Assembly (NCBI GenBank): GCA_026417035.1
Contig: JAOAEA010000006.1
Location: 1 to 64,000, forward strand
Length of the DNA stretch: 64,000 nucleotides
Origin: Burkholderiales bacterium
GTDB lineage: Bacteria > Pseudomonadota > Gammaproteobacteria > Burkholderiales > SG8-39
Reading direction: 5' to 3'
A model generated the notes under the pieces. It did not search any database, had not been told where the DNA came from, and saw only the letters and a list, made by a program, of their open reading frames with translations. Position 1 is the first letter of the stretch. Every line of letters starts with the position of its first letter. Positions 32,839 through 41,899 of the stretch are shown here, in pieces. Both the position numbers and the translations under genes were made by a program.

Positions 32839-33663
32839 CTAGCGCCAGATCGGAAGGTCGAGCCACCAGCTCCACCACTCGGGCCAGCCGCGCGTCCAGA
32901 ACGGACCGCTGATCACGATGCAGATCGCGCTCCAGATGCCGGCCGCGAGCGCGAGGAAGAGCCCCAGCCGGTGGATGCCGAGCGAGCCGATCGAGTAGCC
33001 GACGAGGTCGCGGAAGTACGCGTTCTCGTGCTCGGCCCCCTTCACCGTCTCGCCGCGCTTCGGGTTGGTCGCCGAGAGGATCAGCGACCCGTGCAGCGCG
33101 AGCGCGAGCGTGGTCGTGAAGAAGAGCGACACCGCGATCATGTGCGCCGGGTTGTAGTGGAAGTGCAGGTACTGGTAGCCGACGTTCGAGACCCAGTCGA
33201 GGTGGCTGAAGATGCCGTAGGGGAAGCCGTGCCCCCACGCCCCGAGCAGGAGCGGGCGGATCACGACCAGCGTCACGTAGGCGAAGATCGCGACGCCGAA
33301 CGCGAACGGGACGTGCAGCCCCATGCCGAGCTTGCGCGCGATCTCCACCTCGCGCAGCGCCCAGGAGACGAACGCGCCGATCGCGCACACCGTGATGAGC
33401 TGCCACAGCCCGCCCTCCTTGAGCGGCGCGAGCTTCAGGCCGTAGCTCAGGTCGGGCGGCGCGATGCTGATCTGCCAGATGTTCCAGGTCGGTCCCAGCG
33501 CCGCGCCCCAAATGATGAGGGCGGTGCCGAGGATGGAGAAGAAAATCGTCGTCACGCCGAAGAAGCCGACGTAGAACGGCCCGACCCAGAAGTCGAAGAG
33601 GTCGCCCCCGATCAGCGTTCCTCCGCGAACGCGGTACTTACGTTCAAAGCTGAGCATGGCCAT
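32839..33663 (-). CDS. pufL: Photosynthetic reaction centre L subunit
   Basis: The product (274 residues) starts at ATG 33663, giving [19 protein letters not shown], the near-universal PufL N-terminus; AAGGAG lies upstream. Five membrane helices are present. Pigment and iron ligands are in [39 protein letters not shown] and [35 protein letters not shown], near residue 210, is the quinone-side signature. The protein carries the special pair, accessory bacteriochlorophyll and the secondary quinone. It follows a stable hairpin that separates it from pufA. Confidence 0.97.
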   Translation of the reverse strand: MAMLSFERKYRVRGGTLIGGDLFDFWVGPFYVGFFGVTTIFFSILGTALIIWGAALGPTWNIWQISIAPPDLSYGLKLAPLKEGGLWQLITVCAIGAFVSWALREVEIARKLGMGLHVPFAFGVAIFAYVTLVVIRPLLLGAWGHGFPYGIFSHLDWVSNVGYQYLHFHYNPAHMIAVSLFFTTTLALALHGSLILSATNPKRGETVKGAEHENAYFRDLVGYSIGSLGIHRLGLFLALAAGIWSAICIVISGPFWTRGWPEWWSWWLDLPIWR

Positions 33664-33712
33664 CGCTCGGTTCTCCTTCAAAGGCCAGGGTGCTGCGCGC
33701 TCGCGGTCGCGG

Positions 33713-33763
33713 ACGCGGGCGGGGACGGGCGCACGCCCGGTCCCCGTCCGCCTCCGCCCGCGT
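33713..33763 (-). promoter_or_regulatory. pufA-pufL intercistronic hairpin
   Basis: Beginning 6 nt after the pufA stop, the minus-strand RNA can fold into a long GC-rich stem. ACGCGGGCGG pairs with CCGCCCGCGT at the base, and GGGGAC and GGGCG pair with GTCCCC and CGCCC above, interrupted by an 8-nt bulge. No U-run follows, so it is not a simple terminator. In Rhodobacter a hairpin at this place protects the upstream LH1 mRNA segment and gives more LH1 than reaction centre. The same role is inferred here. Confidence 0.75.
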
Positions 33764-33769
33764 GCCGGA

Positions 33770-33988
33770 CTACTGCGTCGCCGTCGGCGCGGGAGCCTGC
33801 ACCGTGGTGACCGGCGCGGCCGGCATCACCTGCGAGCTCTTCGCCTTGGGCGCCTTCTGCCCTTCGATCCAGTTGTACTTGTCGGTGCTGAGCAGGATGA
33901 AGTGGATCAGCAGCGCAAGCGCGAACAGGAAGACGAAGAGCGCGATCAGGGTCCTGCGGGGGTCGAAAAGAAGCCAGAGTCGCCACAT
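33770..33988 (-). CDS. pufA: LH1 alpha polypeptide
   Basis: The product (72 residues) starts [14 protein letters not shown], the standard LH1 alpha N-terminus, followed by one membrane helix ([20 protein letters not shown]) with the bacteriochlorophyll-ligating His29 and the post-helix [12 protein letters not shown]. The C-terminus is extended by about 20 Ala/Pro/Thr/Val-rich residues (ending [10 protein letters not shown]), as in some purple bacteria. TAGGAGAAACGGAAAC precedes the ATG. It is 13 bp downstream of the pufB-like orf74, not directly after pufB. Confidence 0.96.
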   Translation of the reverse strand: MWRLWLLFDPRRTLIALFVFLFALALLIHFILLSTDKYNWIEGQKAPKAKSSQVMPAAPVTTVQAPAPTATQ

Positions 33989-34001
33989 GTTTCCGTTTCT
34001 C

Positions 34002-34226
34002 CTATGCGAGGTACGACATGAACGTGTAGACCGATGCCTTGACGCCTTCCACCAGCGAGCGCGCGCCCTCCGCCCCGGGGAACCAGGCGCGCCAGTCCCG
34101 CGTGACGACCTGCGCCGCGAGCGCGATCAGCAGGAAGACGATGAAGCTCGCCACGAAGATGCCGCGAAAGCCCGGCGAGGGGCCCTGCGGCAGCCGCGAC
34201 GGCGAGTCCCTTCTTTCTCCAGTCAT
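34002..34226 (-). CDS. PufB-like protein lacking the bacteriochlorophyll-ligating His, with C-terminal extension
   Basis: The product (74 residues from ATG 34226) lies between pufB and pufA. Its first 49 residues align to PufB with no gaps and 19 identities, including FRGIF/FHGVF, the SFI..F membrane stretch and WRAWF/WRPWL. At residue 39, where PufB has the bacteriochlorophyll ligand His, this protein has Gln; His21 of PufB is Arg. After the WRAWF end it continues for 25 residues ([20 protein letters not shown], then SYLA), an amphipathic helix. A longer frame starts only at a TTG, so I chose the ATG. It could be a pigment-free LH1-associated subunit, a ring spacer or an assembly factor. I cannot tell whether such proteins are already described. 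Confidence 0.85.
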   Translation of the reverse strand: MTGERRDSPSRLPQGPSPGFRGIFVASFIVFLLIALAAQVVTRDWRAWFPGAEGARSLVEGVKASVYTFMSYLA

Positions 34227-34253
34227 AGTCTGACCCGTCCCCAAAGGGCCCCG

Positions 34254-34403
34254 TCAGAGCCAGGGCCTCCAGTTCCACGCCAGAACGTGGGCGATGATGG
34301 CGACCACCGTGAAGGCGATGAAGCTGGTCATGAAGACCCCGTGGAACTCCTTCGCCTCGTTCTCGGTCAGCCCGGACAGCGAGCCTTTCCTTTCCTCAGC
34401 CAT
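34254..34403 (-). CDS. pufB: LH1 beta polypeptide
   Basis: The product (49 residues) is LH1 beta. It has the cytoplasmic segment [18 protein letters not shown], one membrane helix and the terminal [15 protein letters not shown], in which His39 ligates bacteriochlorophyll and WRPW is the beta signature. TTGGAGGTACTGCACAT precedes the ATG. It is the first puf gene, 179 bp after bchZ. That gap has no perfect TGT-N12-ACA site, suggesting puf may be read through from bchCXYZ or controlled by other factors. No pufQ is present upstream. Confidence 0.96.
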   Translation of the reverse strand: MAEERKGSLSGLTENEAKEFHGVFMTSFIAFTVVAIIAHVLAWNWRPWL

Positions 34404-34582
34404 ATGTGCAGTACCTCCAAGAGGGCCTTGCGGCCGTTACCGCGCAACTCCCGCGCGGCGGGGATAGTCGTGAAAAACCCCGGCACGACAACCGTTCTGC
34501 CCGATGCCGCCGGGCAGGTTCCTGCTCGCCGCCGGCGCGCGCGCCGCGCGCCCGGCAACGGAGGCGGACCGCCGCCGCGCGC

Positions 34583-36034
34583 TCATGCGGGCAGCGCCTC
34601 CTTCGCCGCGCGGCGCGACCCGGCGAGCCGGGCGGCGCTCACGCGCTCCTCGCCCGCGAGCCGCGCCTCGCGCTCCGCGGCGTCGCGCAGGCGTTTCGCG
34701 GCGGAAATGCGCACGAGCACCGGGTAGGACTCGACCATTTCGTCGAGCAGCGCCCGGGCGTCGTCGTCCCACGGCAGCTCGGCGTGCAGCCGCGTGGGCG
34801 TGGCATCGACACGGTCGAGCTCCGCGCCAAGCGGCAGGATGTTGAACAGCGCGTCGAACAGCGCGTTGCAGAGTTCCTGCACGACGTAGGTCGCGCCGGC
34901 GTAGCCCATGAACGGCGTGCCCGTGTGGCGCCGCACGATGGCTCCCGGGAACGACGCCGGGACGTACACGGCCCGGGCGCCGGCCTCGGCGAGGTACATG
35001 CGCTCGTTGTAGCTGCCGAAGAGCACGAGCGGCGTCTTCTCGCGCACCGCCTGCCGCACCGCCTCGTTGTCGGGCTTCGCGCCGGGGCGCCGCGCGAAGG
35101 CGAACGTGCACGGCAGCCCGAGCTCGCCCTCGAGGAAGTGGCGCAGGCCGCGCGCGTAGGTCTCGCCGGCGACGACCGCGAAGCTCGCCGTGCCGAAGAA
35201 GTCCTGCGTGACCGAGCGCCACAGGTCCCACAGCGGCTTGAGCGTGGTGTGCTTCTCGCGCTCGATGAACGGCTCGGGATCGAGGCCGAGGAGCCCGCCG
35301 AGCGCGCGCAGGAACTTCGTGGTGCTGTGCAGGCCGATCGGCGCCTGCAGGTAGGGCCGCTCGAGCGCCTCGCACAGCATCCGCCCGAACTCGCGGTACA
35401 TGCAGACGTTCGCGTCCGCCTCGGCGAGCCTGGGCACGTCGGCGAGGTGGCTCCCGAGCGGGAACACCATGTTCACCTCGGCGCCGATGCCTTCGACGAG
35501 CCGGCGCACCTCCGCGAGGTCCGAGTACATGTTGAACGTGCCGTAGGCCGGGCCGATGATGTTGACGCGCGGCTTCTCGCCCTCGCGGCGCGGCCGGCGC
35601 GGCGGGACCTCTTTCGGCCCGTACTCGGTCCACAGCCAGTACAGGGCGCGGTTCGCGCTCTGCCACTGGTCCTCGTCGATGGTCCGCGGCAGGAAGCGCT
35701 GGATGCTCGTGCCCTCGGGCGTGACGCCGCCGCCGATCATCTCGGCGATCGAGCCGGTCACCACGACCGCGGGCAGGTCCGGGTCGAGCGTCGCGTGCGC
35801 GCGGCGCATCGCCTGCTCGGTGCCCTTCTGGCCGAGCTCCTCCTCAGCGAGCCCGGTGACGACGATCGGCAGCTCGTGCGGCGGCAGGGCATCGGTGTAG
35901 TGCAGCACGCTGGTCACCGGCAGGTTCTCGCAGCCGACCGGCCCGTCGATGACGACCTGCAGCCCCTTGACCGCGGTGAAGACGTACACCGCGCCCCAGT
36001 AGCCGCCCGCGCGATCGTGATCGGCCACGAGCAT
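34583..36034 (-). CDS. bchZ: Chlorophyllide a reductase subunit Z
   Basis: The product (483 residues) is a nitrogenase-like catalytic subunit of chlorophyllide a oxidoreductase, which with BchX and BchY reduces the C7=C8 bond. Motifs are [27 protein letters not shown] near residue 30, [22 protein letters not shown] (seen as ITEMIGG-type segment), and [10 protein letters not shown] plus [17 protein letters not shown] in the middle. The ATG at 36034 shares one base with the bchY stop (TGATG), implying coupling. It ends 179 bp before pufB on the same strand. Confidence 0.95.
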   Translation of the reverse strand: MLVADHDRAGGYWGAVYVFTAVKGLQVVIDGPVGCENLPVTSVLHYTDALPPHELPIVVTGLAEEELGQKGTEQAMRRAHATLDPDLPAVVVTGSIAEMIGGGVTPEGTSIQRFLPRTIDEDQWQSANRALYWLWTEYGPKEVPPRRPRREGEKPRVNIIGPAYGTFNMYSDLAEVRRLVEGIGAEVNMVFPLGSHLADVPRLAEADANVCMYREFGRMLCEALERPYLQAPIGLHSTTKFLRALGGLLGLDPEPFIEREKHTTLKPLWDLWRSVTQDFFGTASFAVVAGETYARGLRHFLEGELGLPCTFAFARRPGAKPDNEAVRQAVREKTPLVLFGSYNERMYLAEAGARAVYVPASFPGAIVRRHTGTPFMGYAGATYVVQELCNALFDALFNILPLGAELDRVDATPTRLHAELPWDDDARALLDEMVESYPVLVRISAAKRLRDAAEREARLAGEERVSAARLAGSRRAAKEALPA

Positions 36035-37656
36035 CAGGTCGCCTCCTCGCTCTTGCGCTGCTTCGCGGCCTTGGCGAGGCGGCGCCGGTAGTTCTCGCGG
36101 AACTGCGGCCGATCCGCGGGCACGTCCTCCCAGACGCCGCTCGCGTGGCCTGCGCCGACGCCGTCGAAGAAGGCCCGCATCTCGCCGAAGCGCGTCTTCG
36201 CGGCGAGCGCCGCGTTCACCACCTGCGCGAGCGAGCCGGCGCCGGCCGGGCCCATGAGCGGTCGCGCGGAGATGAGGTTGGTGAAGTAGAGCGCCGGGGT
36301 CGCCCGCTCCTTGGCCTTCTGCACCACCGGCGTCGTGCCGATGGCGAGGTCGGGCGCGAACTCCTCGAGCGCGGCGAGGTCGTGCTCGAGCGAGGCGCGG
36401 TACTGCACGCGCACGCCCTTCGCCTCGAGCCACTCGCGGTCGGGATCCGACCAGCGCGTGCGCGGGCACGCGGTGCCGACGTAGCGCACGTCGGCGCCGC
36501 TCTCGACGAGCAGCCGCGCCACCAGGAGCTCGGAGCCCTCGTAGCCGGACAGGGTGATCCGGCCCCGGACCGGACTCCTGGCGAGCGCGGCCCGGATCGC
36601 GGGGAGCACGCGGTTCTTCGCGGCGTCGACCTTCCCGCGCGCGACGCCGCACGCCGCGCCGATCGCCTCGAGCCACGCGGCGGTGCCGTCGTGGCCGACC
36701 GGCGCGGAGCCGACGATCGTGCGCCCGGCGGCCTCGAGCTCGCGGAACGACGCCGCGTAGAAGGGGTGGATCGCCGCCGCCGCCGCGCAGTCGAGCGCCG
36801 CGTAGAGATCGCGCCATTCGCGACACGGCGTGGAGGGCGCGAGCGAGAGCCCCATGGCGCCGAGCATCATGCCGATGCCCACCGGGTCCGCGGGGAACAT
36901 CTCGCCGACGAGCGTGACGGTGGGCCGGGCGCTGCGCCCGCCGCGCGGCGCCTGAACCGGCCCCGCCTCGGCCTCGGTGCGCGCGTACTTGAGCATCGCA
37001 CCGGCGAGGACGTCCTTCGCCTCGGCGTGCGTCGGCACGCCGAAGCCGGGGACGTCGATGCCGATGATGCGCACGCCGTTGATCTCCTTCGGCAGCAGCC
37101 GCAGCGGCACGCCGGACGCGGTGGGAACGCAGAGGTTCGTGACCACCACGGCGTCGTAGAGCGCCGGGTCGGCGAGCTTGAACACCGCCTCGCGGATGTC
37201 CTCGAAGAGCTTGCCGGTGACGAGCGTTTCCGAGTTGAACGGGACGTAGCCGACGGTGCGTTTCGCGCCGTAGAAGTGCGACGTGAAGGTGAGCCCGTAG
37301 ACGCAGCACGCCGAGCCCGAGAGCACGGTCGCCGTGCGGCGCATGCGCAGGCCCACGCGCAGCGACCCGAACGCCGGGCACATGCTCTGCGGCTGGTCGT
37401 GCGGCCCGGTCGGGTAGTCCCGCGCATAGCGCTCGAGCGTCTCGCTCGCGCCCGCGGCCGCGGCGGCACGGCGCAGCGTCTCTTTGCCCGCGTGGCAGCC
37501 GGTGCCTTCGGCCTGCGGGGGCGCGACCGGGGGCCTGGCGAGGGCGGGCGCGCCGTCGTCGGCGAGCGGCGCAGCGCTCGCGCCGTCGTAGACGACTTCG
37601 CCGGTGCCACCGCCGCCGGCGGGGTCCTGCGTGCGATCGGTGCGCAGCGCGGCCAC
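36034..37656 (-). CDS. bchY: Chlorophyllide a reductase subunit Y
   Basis: The product (540 residues from GTG 37656) is the second nitrogenase-like subunit of chlorophyllide a reductase. Conserved cysteines are in [19 protein letters not shown] and [36 protein letters not shown] and [18 protein letters not shown] follow. The N-terminal 40 or so residues before the first conserved helix are Ala/Pro-rich and variable. The GTG lies two bases after the bchX stop; no ATG is available until well inside the conserved part, so the GTG is favoured. The family is usually around 500 residues. Confidence 0.93.
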   Translation of the reverse strand: MAALRTDRTQDPAGGGGTGEVVYDGASAAPLADDGAPALARPPVAPPQAEGTGCHAGKETLRRAAAAAGASETLERYARDYPTGPHDQPQSMCPAFGSLRVGLRMRRTATVLSGSACCVYGLTFTSHFYGAKRTVGYVPFNSETLVTGKLFEDIREAVFKLADPALYDAVVVTNLCVPTASGVPLRLLPKEINGVRIIGIDVPGFGVPTHAEAKDVLAGAMLKYARTEAEAGPVQAPRGGRSARPTVTLVGEMFPADPVGIGMMLGAMGLSLAPSTPCREWRDLYAALDCAAAAAIHPFYAASFRELEAAGRTIVGSAPVGHDGTAAWLEAIGAACGVARGKVDAAKNRVLPAIRAALARSPVRGRITLSGYEGSELLVARLLVESGADVRYVGTACPRTRWSDPDREWLEAKGVRVQYRASLEHDLAALEEFAPDLAIGTTPVVQKAKERATPALYFTNLISARPLMGPAGAGSLAQVVNAALAAKTRFGEMRAFFDGVGAGHASGVWEDVPADRPQFRENYRRRLAKAAKQRKSEEAT

Positions 37657-37658
37657 GG

Positions 37659-38675
37659 CTAGCTCTCGTCGTAGACCACTTCGAGCGATTTCCTCGGCGC
37701 GACGTCGCGGCCGAGCATGTCGGCGACGGTCGCCGGCTCCAGGACCACGCCGCGTCCGACCGCCTCGCCCTTGAAGAGCCCGAGGAGCGCGTCCTGGGTG
37801 AGGGGCTTCGGGTGCACCGGCGGCGCCTCGGCGACGTTGGTCGCGAGCGCGGCGAAGAGCGGCCCCCACTGGCCGTCGGGACGGCCGACGATCTCGTAGT
37901 TGGCGCTCTTCCTGCGGATGTCCTCGTTCGCCGGGATCGAGGCGAGCACCGGGATGCCGACGGCCTGCGCGAAGGCCTGCGCCTCGCCGGTGCCGTCGTC
38001 CTTGTTGACCACCAGGCCCGCGACCCCGACGTTCCCGCCGAGCTTGCGGAAGTACTCGACCGCCGAGCAGACGTTGTTGGCGACGTAGAGCGACTGCAGG
38101 TCGTTCGAGCCGACGACGATCACCTTCTGGCACATGTCGCGCGCGATCGGCAGGCCGAAGCCGCCGCAGACGACGTCGCCGAGGAAGTCGAGCAGGACGT
38201 AGTCGAAGCCCCAGTCGTGGAAGCCGAGCTTCTCCAGCGTCTCGAAGCCGTGGATGATCCCGCGCCCGCCGCAGCCGCGGCCGACCTCGGGGCCGCCGAG
38301 CTCCATCGCGAAGACGCCCTCGCGCTTGAAGCAGACGTCGCCGATCGCGACCTGCTCGCCGGCGAGCTTCTTCCGCGACGAGGTCTCGATGATCGTCGGG
38401 CACGCGCGGCCGCCGAAGAGGAGCGACGTGGTGTCGCTCTTCGGATCGCAGCCGATGAGCAGCACCTTCTTGCCCTGCCGGGCCATCATGTAGGAGAGGT
38501 TGGCGAGCGTGAAGCTCTTGCCGATGCCGCCCTTGCCGTAGATGGCGATGATCTGCGTGCGCTTCGCCGCGGGCGAGGTGTGCACCGGCGGCGGCTCGAC
38601 CGCCGCTTCGGCGCGCAGCCGGATCTTCATCACCTCGAGGGCCGCCGGGCCGGCGGTGACGCGCTCTTCGCTCAT
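37659..38675 (-). CDS. bchX: Chlorophyllide a reductase iron-sulfur ATPase
   Basis: The product (338 residues) is the NifH/BchL-like electron donor of chlorophyllide a reductase. The P-loop is [20 protein letters not shown] near residue 40; the Phe after the P-loop Ser (GKSFT) is typical of BchX rather than Bch[19 protein letters not shown] and the cluster cysteines in [13 protein letters not shown] and [14 protein letters not shown] are present. The ATG at 38675 overlaps the bchC stop by four bases (ATGA). Length is normal. Confidence 0.96.
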   Translation of the reverse strand: MSEERVTAGPAALEVMKIRLRAEAAVEPPPVHTSPAAKRTQIIAIYGKGGIGKSFTLANLSYMMARQGKKVLLIGCDPKSDTTSLLFGGRACPTIIETSSRKKLAGEQVAIGDVCFKREGVFAMELGGPEVGRGCGGRGIIHGFETLEKLGFHDWGFDYVLLDFLGDVVCGGFGLPIARDMCQKVIVVGSNDLQSLYVANNVCSAVEYFRKLGGNVGVAGLVVNKDDGTGEAQAFAQAVGIPVLASIPANEDIRRKSANYEIVGRPDGQWGPLFAALATNVAEAPPVHPKPLTQDALLGLFKGEAVGRGVVLEPATVADMLGRDVAPRKSLEVVYDES

Positions 38676-39610
38676 GCGCAACCTCTCCAGTCGAGGACCA
38701 TCTTCAGGCAGGCGGGATCGCCGAACGCCGTGCGGTAGGCGCGCGCGGCCTGCGTCGCGCCGTCCACGTGCGTGATGAGCCCGTCGAGGGCGAGGCGCCC
38801 GGACTCGGCGAGCGCCTTCGCCGCGAGCAGGTCGGGCTCGCGCCACTCCGCCGCGACGCGGATGCGCGCCTCGCGCATGAACGCGGGCGGGAAGGCGAAC
38901 GAAAGCGGATCGCTGTAGAAGCCGGCGAGCACGACTTCCCCGCCCGGCGCGAGCCGGCCGATGAGCGCGTCGAGCAGCGCGGCGTCGCCGCTCACGTCGT
39001 AGATCGAGCGGTAGTCACGCCGCTCGTCCCCGACGGGATCGACGACGCGGTAGCCGCGCGCGCCCTGCGCGCGCTCCGCGTTGCGCTCCCAGACCACCGG
39101 GTCGCCGCCGGCGTGTACCGCGAGCCGCGCGAGCAGGCGCCCGAGCACGCCGTGGCCGACGATGAGGTCGGGCACACCGGCGCCCGGGGCCGCGAGCGCG
39201 TGTTGCGCGGTCGCCGCGAGCGCGAGCAGCACGGCGCGCTCGCCGAGCGCTTCGTCGACCGGGATGGCGCGGGCCGCGGGGACTACCACGCGGCTCGCCG
39301 CGCCGCCGAAGAGCCCACGCACTTCGCCGTAGCAGCGCGCGCCCGGGACGAAGACGCGCTCGCCGACGCGCCGCTCGGCGAGCGGTCCGGCGGCGGCGAT
39401 GCGTCCGACCGATTCGTAGCCGGGCACGAGCGGATAGCCCATGCCGGGAAAGGGCGGCATGCGCCCGGTGAAGAGCAGGCGCTCGGTGCCGGTACTGATG
39501 CCGCTCCACTCGACATCGACGACCACGTCCGCGTCGCCGGGCGGTGTGAGCTCGAGCCGGCTCAACACGAGCTCGCTCGGGCGCTCGACGACCACGGCCA
39601 GCGTCTTCAT
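38672..39610 (-). CDS. bchC: 3-hydroxyethyl bacteriochlorophyllide a dehydrogenase
   Basis: The product (312 residues) oxidises the C3 hydroxyethyl group to acetyl, using NAD. It belongs to the MDR superfamily: WSGISTGTERLLFTGRMPPFPGMG near the start, YPLVPGYESVGRI, then a nucleotide-binding region PDLIVGHGVLGRLLARLAVHAGG, and YDVSGDAALLDALIGRLAPGGEVVLAGFY. The final AYRTAFGDPACLKMVLDW is BchC-specific. It is first in the bchC-X-Y-Z-puf run. The 133-bp gap upstream carries the best-formed PpsR site pair in the window. crtF lies beyond it on the same strand. Confidence 0.95.
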   Translation of the reverse strand: MKTLAVVVERPSELVLSRLELTPPGDADVVVDVEWSGISTGTERLLFTGRMPPFPGMGYPLVPGYESVGRIAAAGPLAERRVGERVFVPGARCYGEVRGLFGGAASRVVVPAARAIPVDEALGERAVLLALAATAQHALAAPGAGVPDLIVGHGVLGRLLARLAVHAGGDPVVWERNAERAQGARGYRVVDPVGDERRDYRSIYDVSGDAALLDALIGRLAPGGEVVLAGFYSDPLSFAFPPAFMREARIRVAAEWREPDLLAAKALAESGRLALDGLITHVDGATQAARAYRTAFGDPACLKMVLDWRGCA

Positions 39611-39675
39611 GCGTCGGCTCCGCGCGCTCGGTTCATGGCACGGCCTTCGGGCGTGTTGGAGGAATTCGGACCCAA

Positions 39676-39719
39676 TGTCAGTCTACGCTGACTCTTTGGT
39701 GTGTCAAGTCTAATTAACA
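39676..39719. promoter_or_regulatory. Tandem PpsR/CrtJ sites in the bchC promoter
   Basis: TGTCAAGTCTAATTAACA (39702-39719) is a perfect TGT-N12-ACA palindrome. TGTCAGTCTACGCTGACT (39676-39693) differs only in its last base. They are 8 bp apart, the arrangement to which CrtJ binds cooperatively at Rhodobacter bchC. The region is strikingly AT-rich for this genome and overlaps the likely bchC promoter within the crtF-bchC spacer. Confidence 0.85.
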
Positions 39720-39743
39720 TGCCAGCCGCCCACGCCCGCCGTT

Positions 39744-40877
39744 CTAGGAGGGCCGCCGCCCGACCACGATCGAGGCGGCGACCGGGTTGCGGGTGGCGAG
39801 CCGCCGGATTCGCTCGAACCCGGCGCGCGCAAGCAACGCCTCGACCTCCCGCGCGCTCCGCGGGCGGCCGCTCCCCATCGCCAGCAGGTAGAAGCCGAAG
39901 TAGGCGTCGCCGACCGGCTCGGCGCCCGCCGTGCCGGACATCGGCTCGGCGACGAGGACCGTCCCCCCGGGCGCCAAGGCTTCCCACACCGCCGCGAGCA
40001 GCGCCAGGGCCGGCTCGTCGTCGTGGTCGTGGAGCACGCGGACCAGCGTTGCGGCGTCGGCGCCGCGCGGCAGCGGCGCAGACCGGAAATCGCCGCCGTA
40101 CGCGGTCGCACGGTCGGCGAGGCCGCACGCGGCGAAACGGCTGCGTGCGCGCTCGGCCACCGGCGGAAGGTCGAAGAGGAGGAGGCGCAGGGCCGGCCAG
40201 CGCGCCCCGACGCGCGCGAGGAACGCGCCGTCGCCGCCGCCCACATCGAGCACCGTCCGGTGCCCGCCGAGCGGGTAAGCGTCGAGGATCTCGTCCGCGA
40301 CCAGCGTCTGCGACGCCGCCATCAGCGACGTGTAGGCCGCGACCCGCTCCCCGTCGAGCGCCGCCGGATCGCTCGCCGAGGCGTACGCCCAATAGCCCGA
40401 GAGGCCCGTCGGCGGCCGTTCGCCGCGCAGCAGCGCGACCGGATCGGCGAGGTCGCCGTAGAGCAGCGCGTGGTGCTCGACCATCGCCGCCACGCCGGAG
40501 TTGCCCGCAAGCGCCGCGCCCAGCGGGCCGAGCCCGAAGCGTCCGCCGCCGCGCGGGGCAGCGAGCCGCAGCGACACGGCCGCCGCAAGGAGCCGCGCCG
40601 TCGCCGACTCACTGAGCGCGAGGCGCGGCGCAAGGGCAGCTACCGTCCGCGGTCCCTCGAGCAGGATCTCCGGCAACCGGAGCCTGACGAAGGCAGCGAG
40701 CACCTGCGAATAGACGAAACCCGCGCAAAGGTCGAAGAGCGCGCGGGCCCGCCGGCGGGCCACCCATCGGGTGAGGGGGAACCCGGCGGCCCAGCGCTGG
40801 AACCGCCGGCTCGCGAGGACGCGATCGCGGGCCGTGTGCCAGCGGTCGAGCCAGGGGAGAACCGCGTCCACGGGCAT
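39744..40877 (-). CDS. crtF: Hydroxyneurosporene O-methyltransferase
   Basis: The product (377 residues) methylates the C1 hydroxyl of hydroxylated acyclic carotenoids with S-adenosylmethionine. It has the N-terminal dimerisation helices FDLCAGFVYSQVLAAFVRLRLPEILLEGP and the SAM-binding region TVLDVGGGDGAFLARVGARWP near residue 215. LLFDLPPVAERARSRF follows, then VRVLHDHDDEPALALLAAV and APGGTVLVAEPM. It lies 35 bp after crtE and is followed by the PpsR-controlled bchC promoter, the crtEF-bchCXYZ-puf superoperon order known in Rhodobacter. Confidence 0.94.
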   Translation of the reverse strand: MPVDAVLPWLDRWHTARDRVLASRRFQRWAAGFPLTRWVARRRARALFDLCAGFVYSQVLAAFVRLRLPEILLEGPRTVAALAPRLALSESATARLLAAAVSLRLAAPRGGGRFGLGPLGAALAGNSGVAAMVEHHALLYGDLADPVALLRGERPPTGLSGYWAYASASDPAALDGERVAAYTSLMAASQTLVADEILDAYPLGGHRTVLDVGGGDGAFLARVGARWPALRLLLFDLPPVAERARSRFAACGLADRATAYGGDFRSAPLPRGADAATLVRVLHDHDDEPALALLAAVWEALAPGGTVLVAEPMSGTAGAEPVGDAYFGFYLLAMGSGRPRSAREVEALLARAGFERIRRLATRNPVAASIVVGRRPS

Positions 40878-40912
40878 CGCGCCCGCTCGCCGGCCGGGCG
40901 GTGGTGGCGCTC

Positions 40913-41782
40913 CTAGGCCGCGCGGCGGGCGAGGTCGCGCGGGAGCAGCGCGTCCACCTCGGCGCGGATCTGCGCCCGCAGCGCGTCGCCGCCCCGGCAC
41001 ACGGGAATGGAATCCACCGCCTCGCCGACGAGGAGGTCGAGGCGGCGGACCGCCCCGGCGAGCCCGAGCTCGCGCACCGCGTTCGGACGCCCCAGGGCCG
41101 CGTCACGACCCGTGGGCTTTCCGAGCTGCACGGGGTCGGCGGCGACGTCGCGGACGTCGTCGGCGACTTGGTAGGCCTCGCCGATCCGCTCGCCGAACGT
41201 GCGCCACGCGCCGGGATCCGCGCCAGCGGCGGCAGCGCCGGCGCAGGTCGCCGCCGCGAACAGCGCCCCGGTCTTCTGGCGCTGGTAGTCGGCGAGCACG
41301 ACGTGCGGTTCGCACTCCCACGCCTGGCCGGCCACGATGCCCGTGGGCATGCCGACGCCCCGGCTGATGATGAGCAGCAGCTCGGCGAAGCGGTGTGGCG
41401 ACCAGGCGCCGCCCGCCGCGAGCATCTGGAAGGCGAGCACGATCAACGCGTCGCCGGTGAGCACCGCCACGCGCTCGCCGAAGGCCCGGTGCACCGAGGG
41501 CTTGCCGCGGCGCAGTGGCGCGTCGTCGAAGCAGGGCAGGTCGTCGTGCACCAGCGAGGCGCAGTGCAGGAGCTCGATCGCGGCGGCGGCCGCGTCGGCG
41601 ACGGCTGGCCCATCCTCGCCGCAGGCGCCCGCCACGGCGAGGCAGAGCCGCGGGCGAATCCGCGCACCCCCGGGGAACACCGCATACCGGATCGCGGCGG
41701 CCAGCTTCGGGGGTGCACCGGACGCCTCCACCCGTGCCACCGCCGCCGACAGGACCTGCTCGATTCGCGCCACGGCGTCCAT
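40913..41782 (-). CDS. crtE: Geranylgeranyl diphosphate synthase
   Basis: The product (289 residues from ATG 41782, with CGGAGGAAC ahead) makes the C20 precursor of carotenoids and the bacteriochlorophyll tail. The first Asp-rich motif is LVHDDLPCFDDAPLRRGKPS, and the second is YQVADDVRDVAAD, with a conserved FPGGARIRPRL near the N-terminus. A longer frame back to 41854 would run across the PpsR palindrome and is unlikely. It is divergent from crtD, with a perfect PpsR site between them. Confidence 0.95.
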   Translation of the reverse strand: MDAVARIEQVLSAAVARVEASGAPPKLAAAIRYAVFPGGARIRPRLCLAVAGACGEDGPAVADAAAAAIELLHCASLVHDDLPCFDDAPLRRGKPSVHRAFGERVAVLTGDALIVLAFQMLAAGGAWSPHRFAELLLIISRGVGMPTGIVAGQAWECEPHVVLADYQRQKTGALFAAATCAGAAAAGADPGAWRTFGERIGEAYQVADDVRDVAADPVQLGKPTGRDAALGRPNAVRELGLAGAVRRLDLLVGEAVDSIPVCRGGDALRAQIRAEVDALLPRDLARRAA

Positions 41783-41809
41783 GGTTCCTCCGGTACGTGG
41801 GACAGCGGT

Positions 41810-41853
41810 TGTAAATTGTTCTTGTCGCAATAAAGTGTAAGCTACTATAGACA
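41810..41853. promoter_or_regulatory. PpsR/CrtJ sites between crtE and crtD
   Basis: TGTAAGCTACTATAGACA (41836-41853) is a perfect TGT-N12-ACA palindrome. Exactly 8 bp away, TGTAAATTGTTCTTGTCG (41810-41827) keeps only the first half. The block from about 41805 to 41855 is AT-rich and sits in the 117-bp divergent gap, so binding could control both the crtE-crtF operon and crtD-crtC. Confidence 0.8.
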
Positions 41854-41899
41854 CAGCCTACCCTCTAGGTCAACGGCAATCGGCAGGAGGCCGAAGCCG

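Noticed and set aside
34227-34244. Longer form of the PufB-like protein starting at 34244
   Set aside because: That codon is TTG with no ribosome-binding site; the ATG at 34226 aligns exactly with the PufB start.
34404-34582. Possible PpsR site upstream of pufB
   Set aside because: Only isolated TGT or ACA triplets are present; none is paired at 12-bp spacing.
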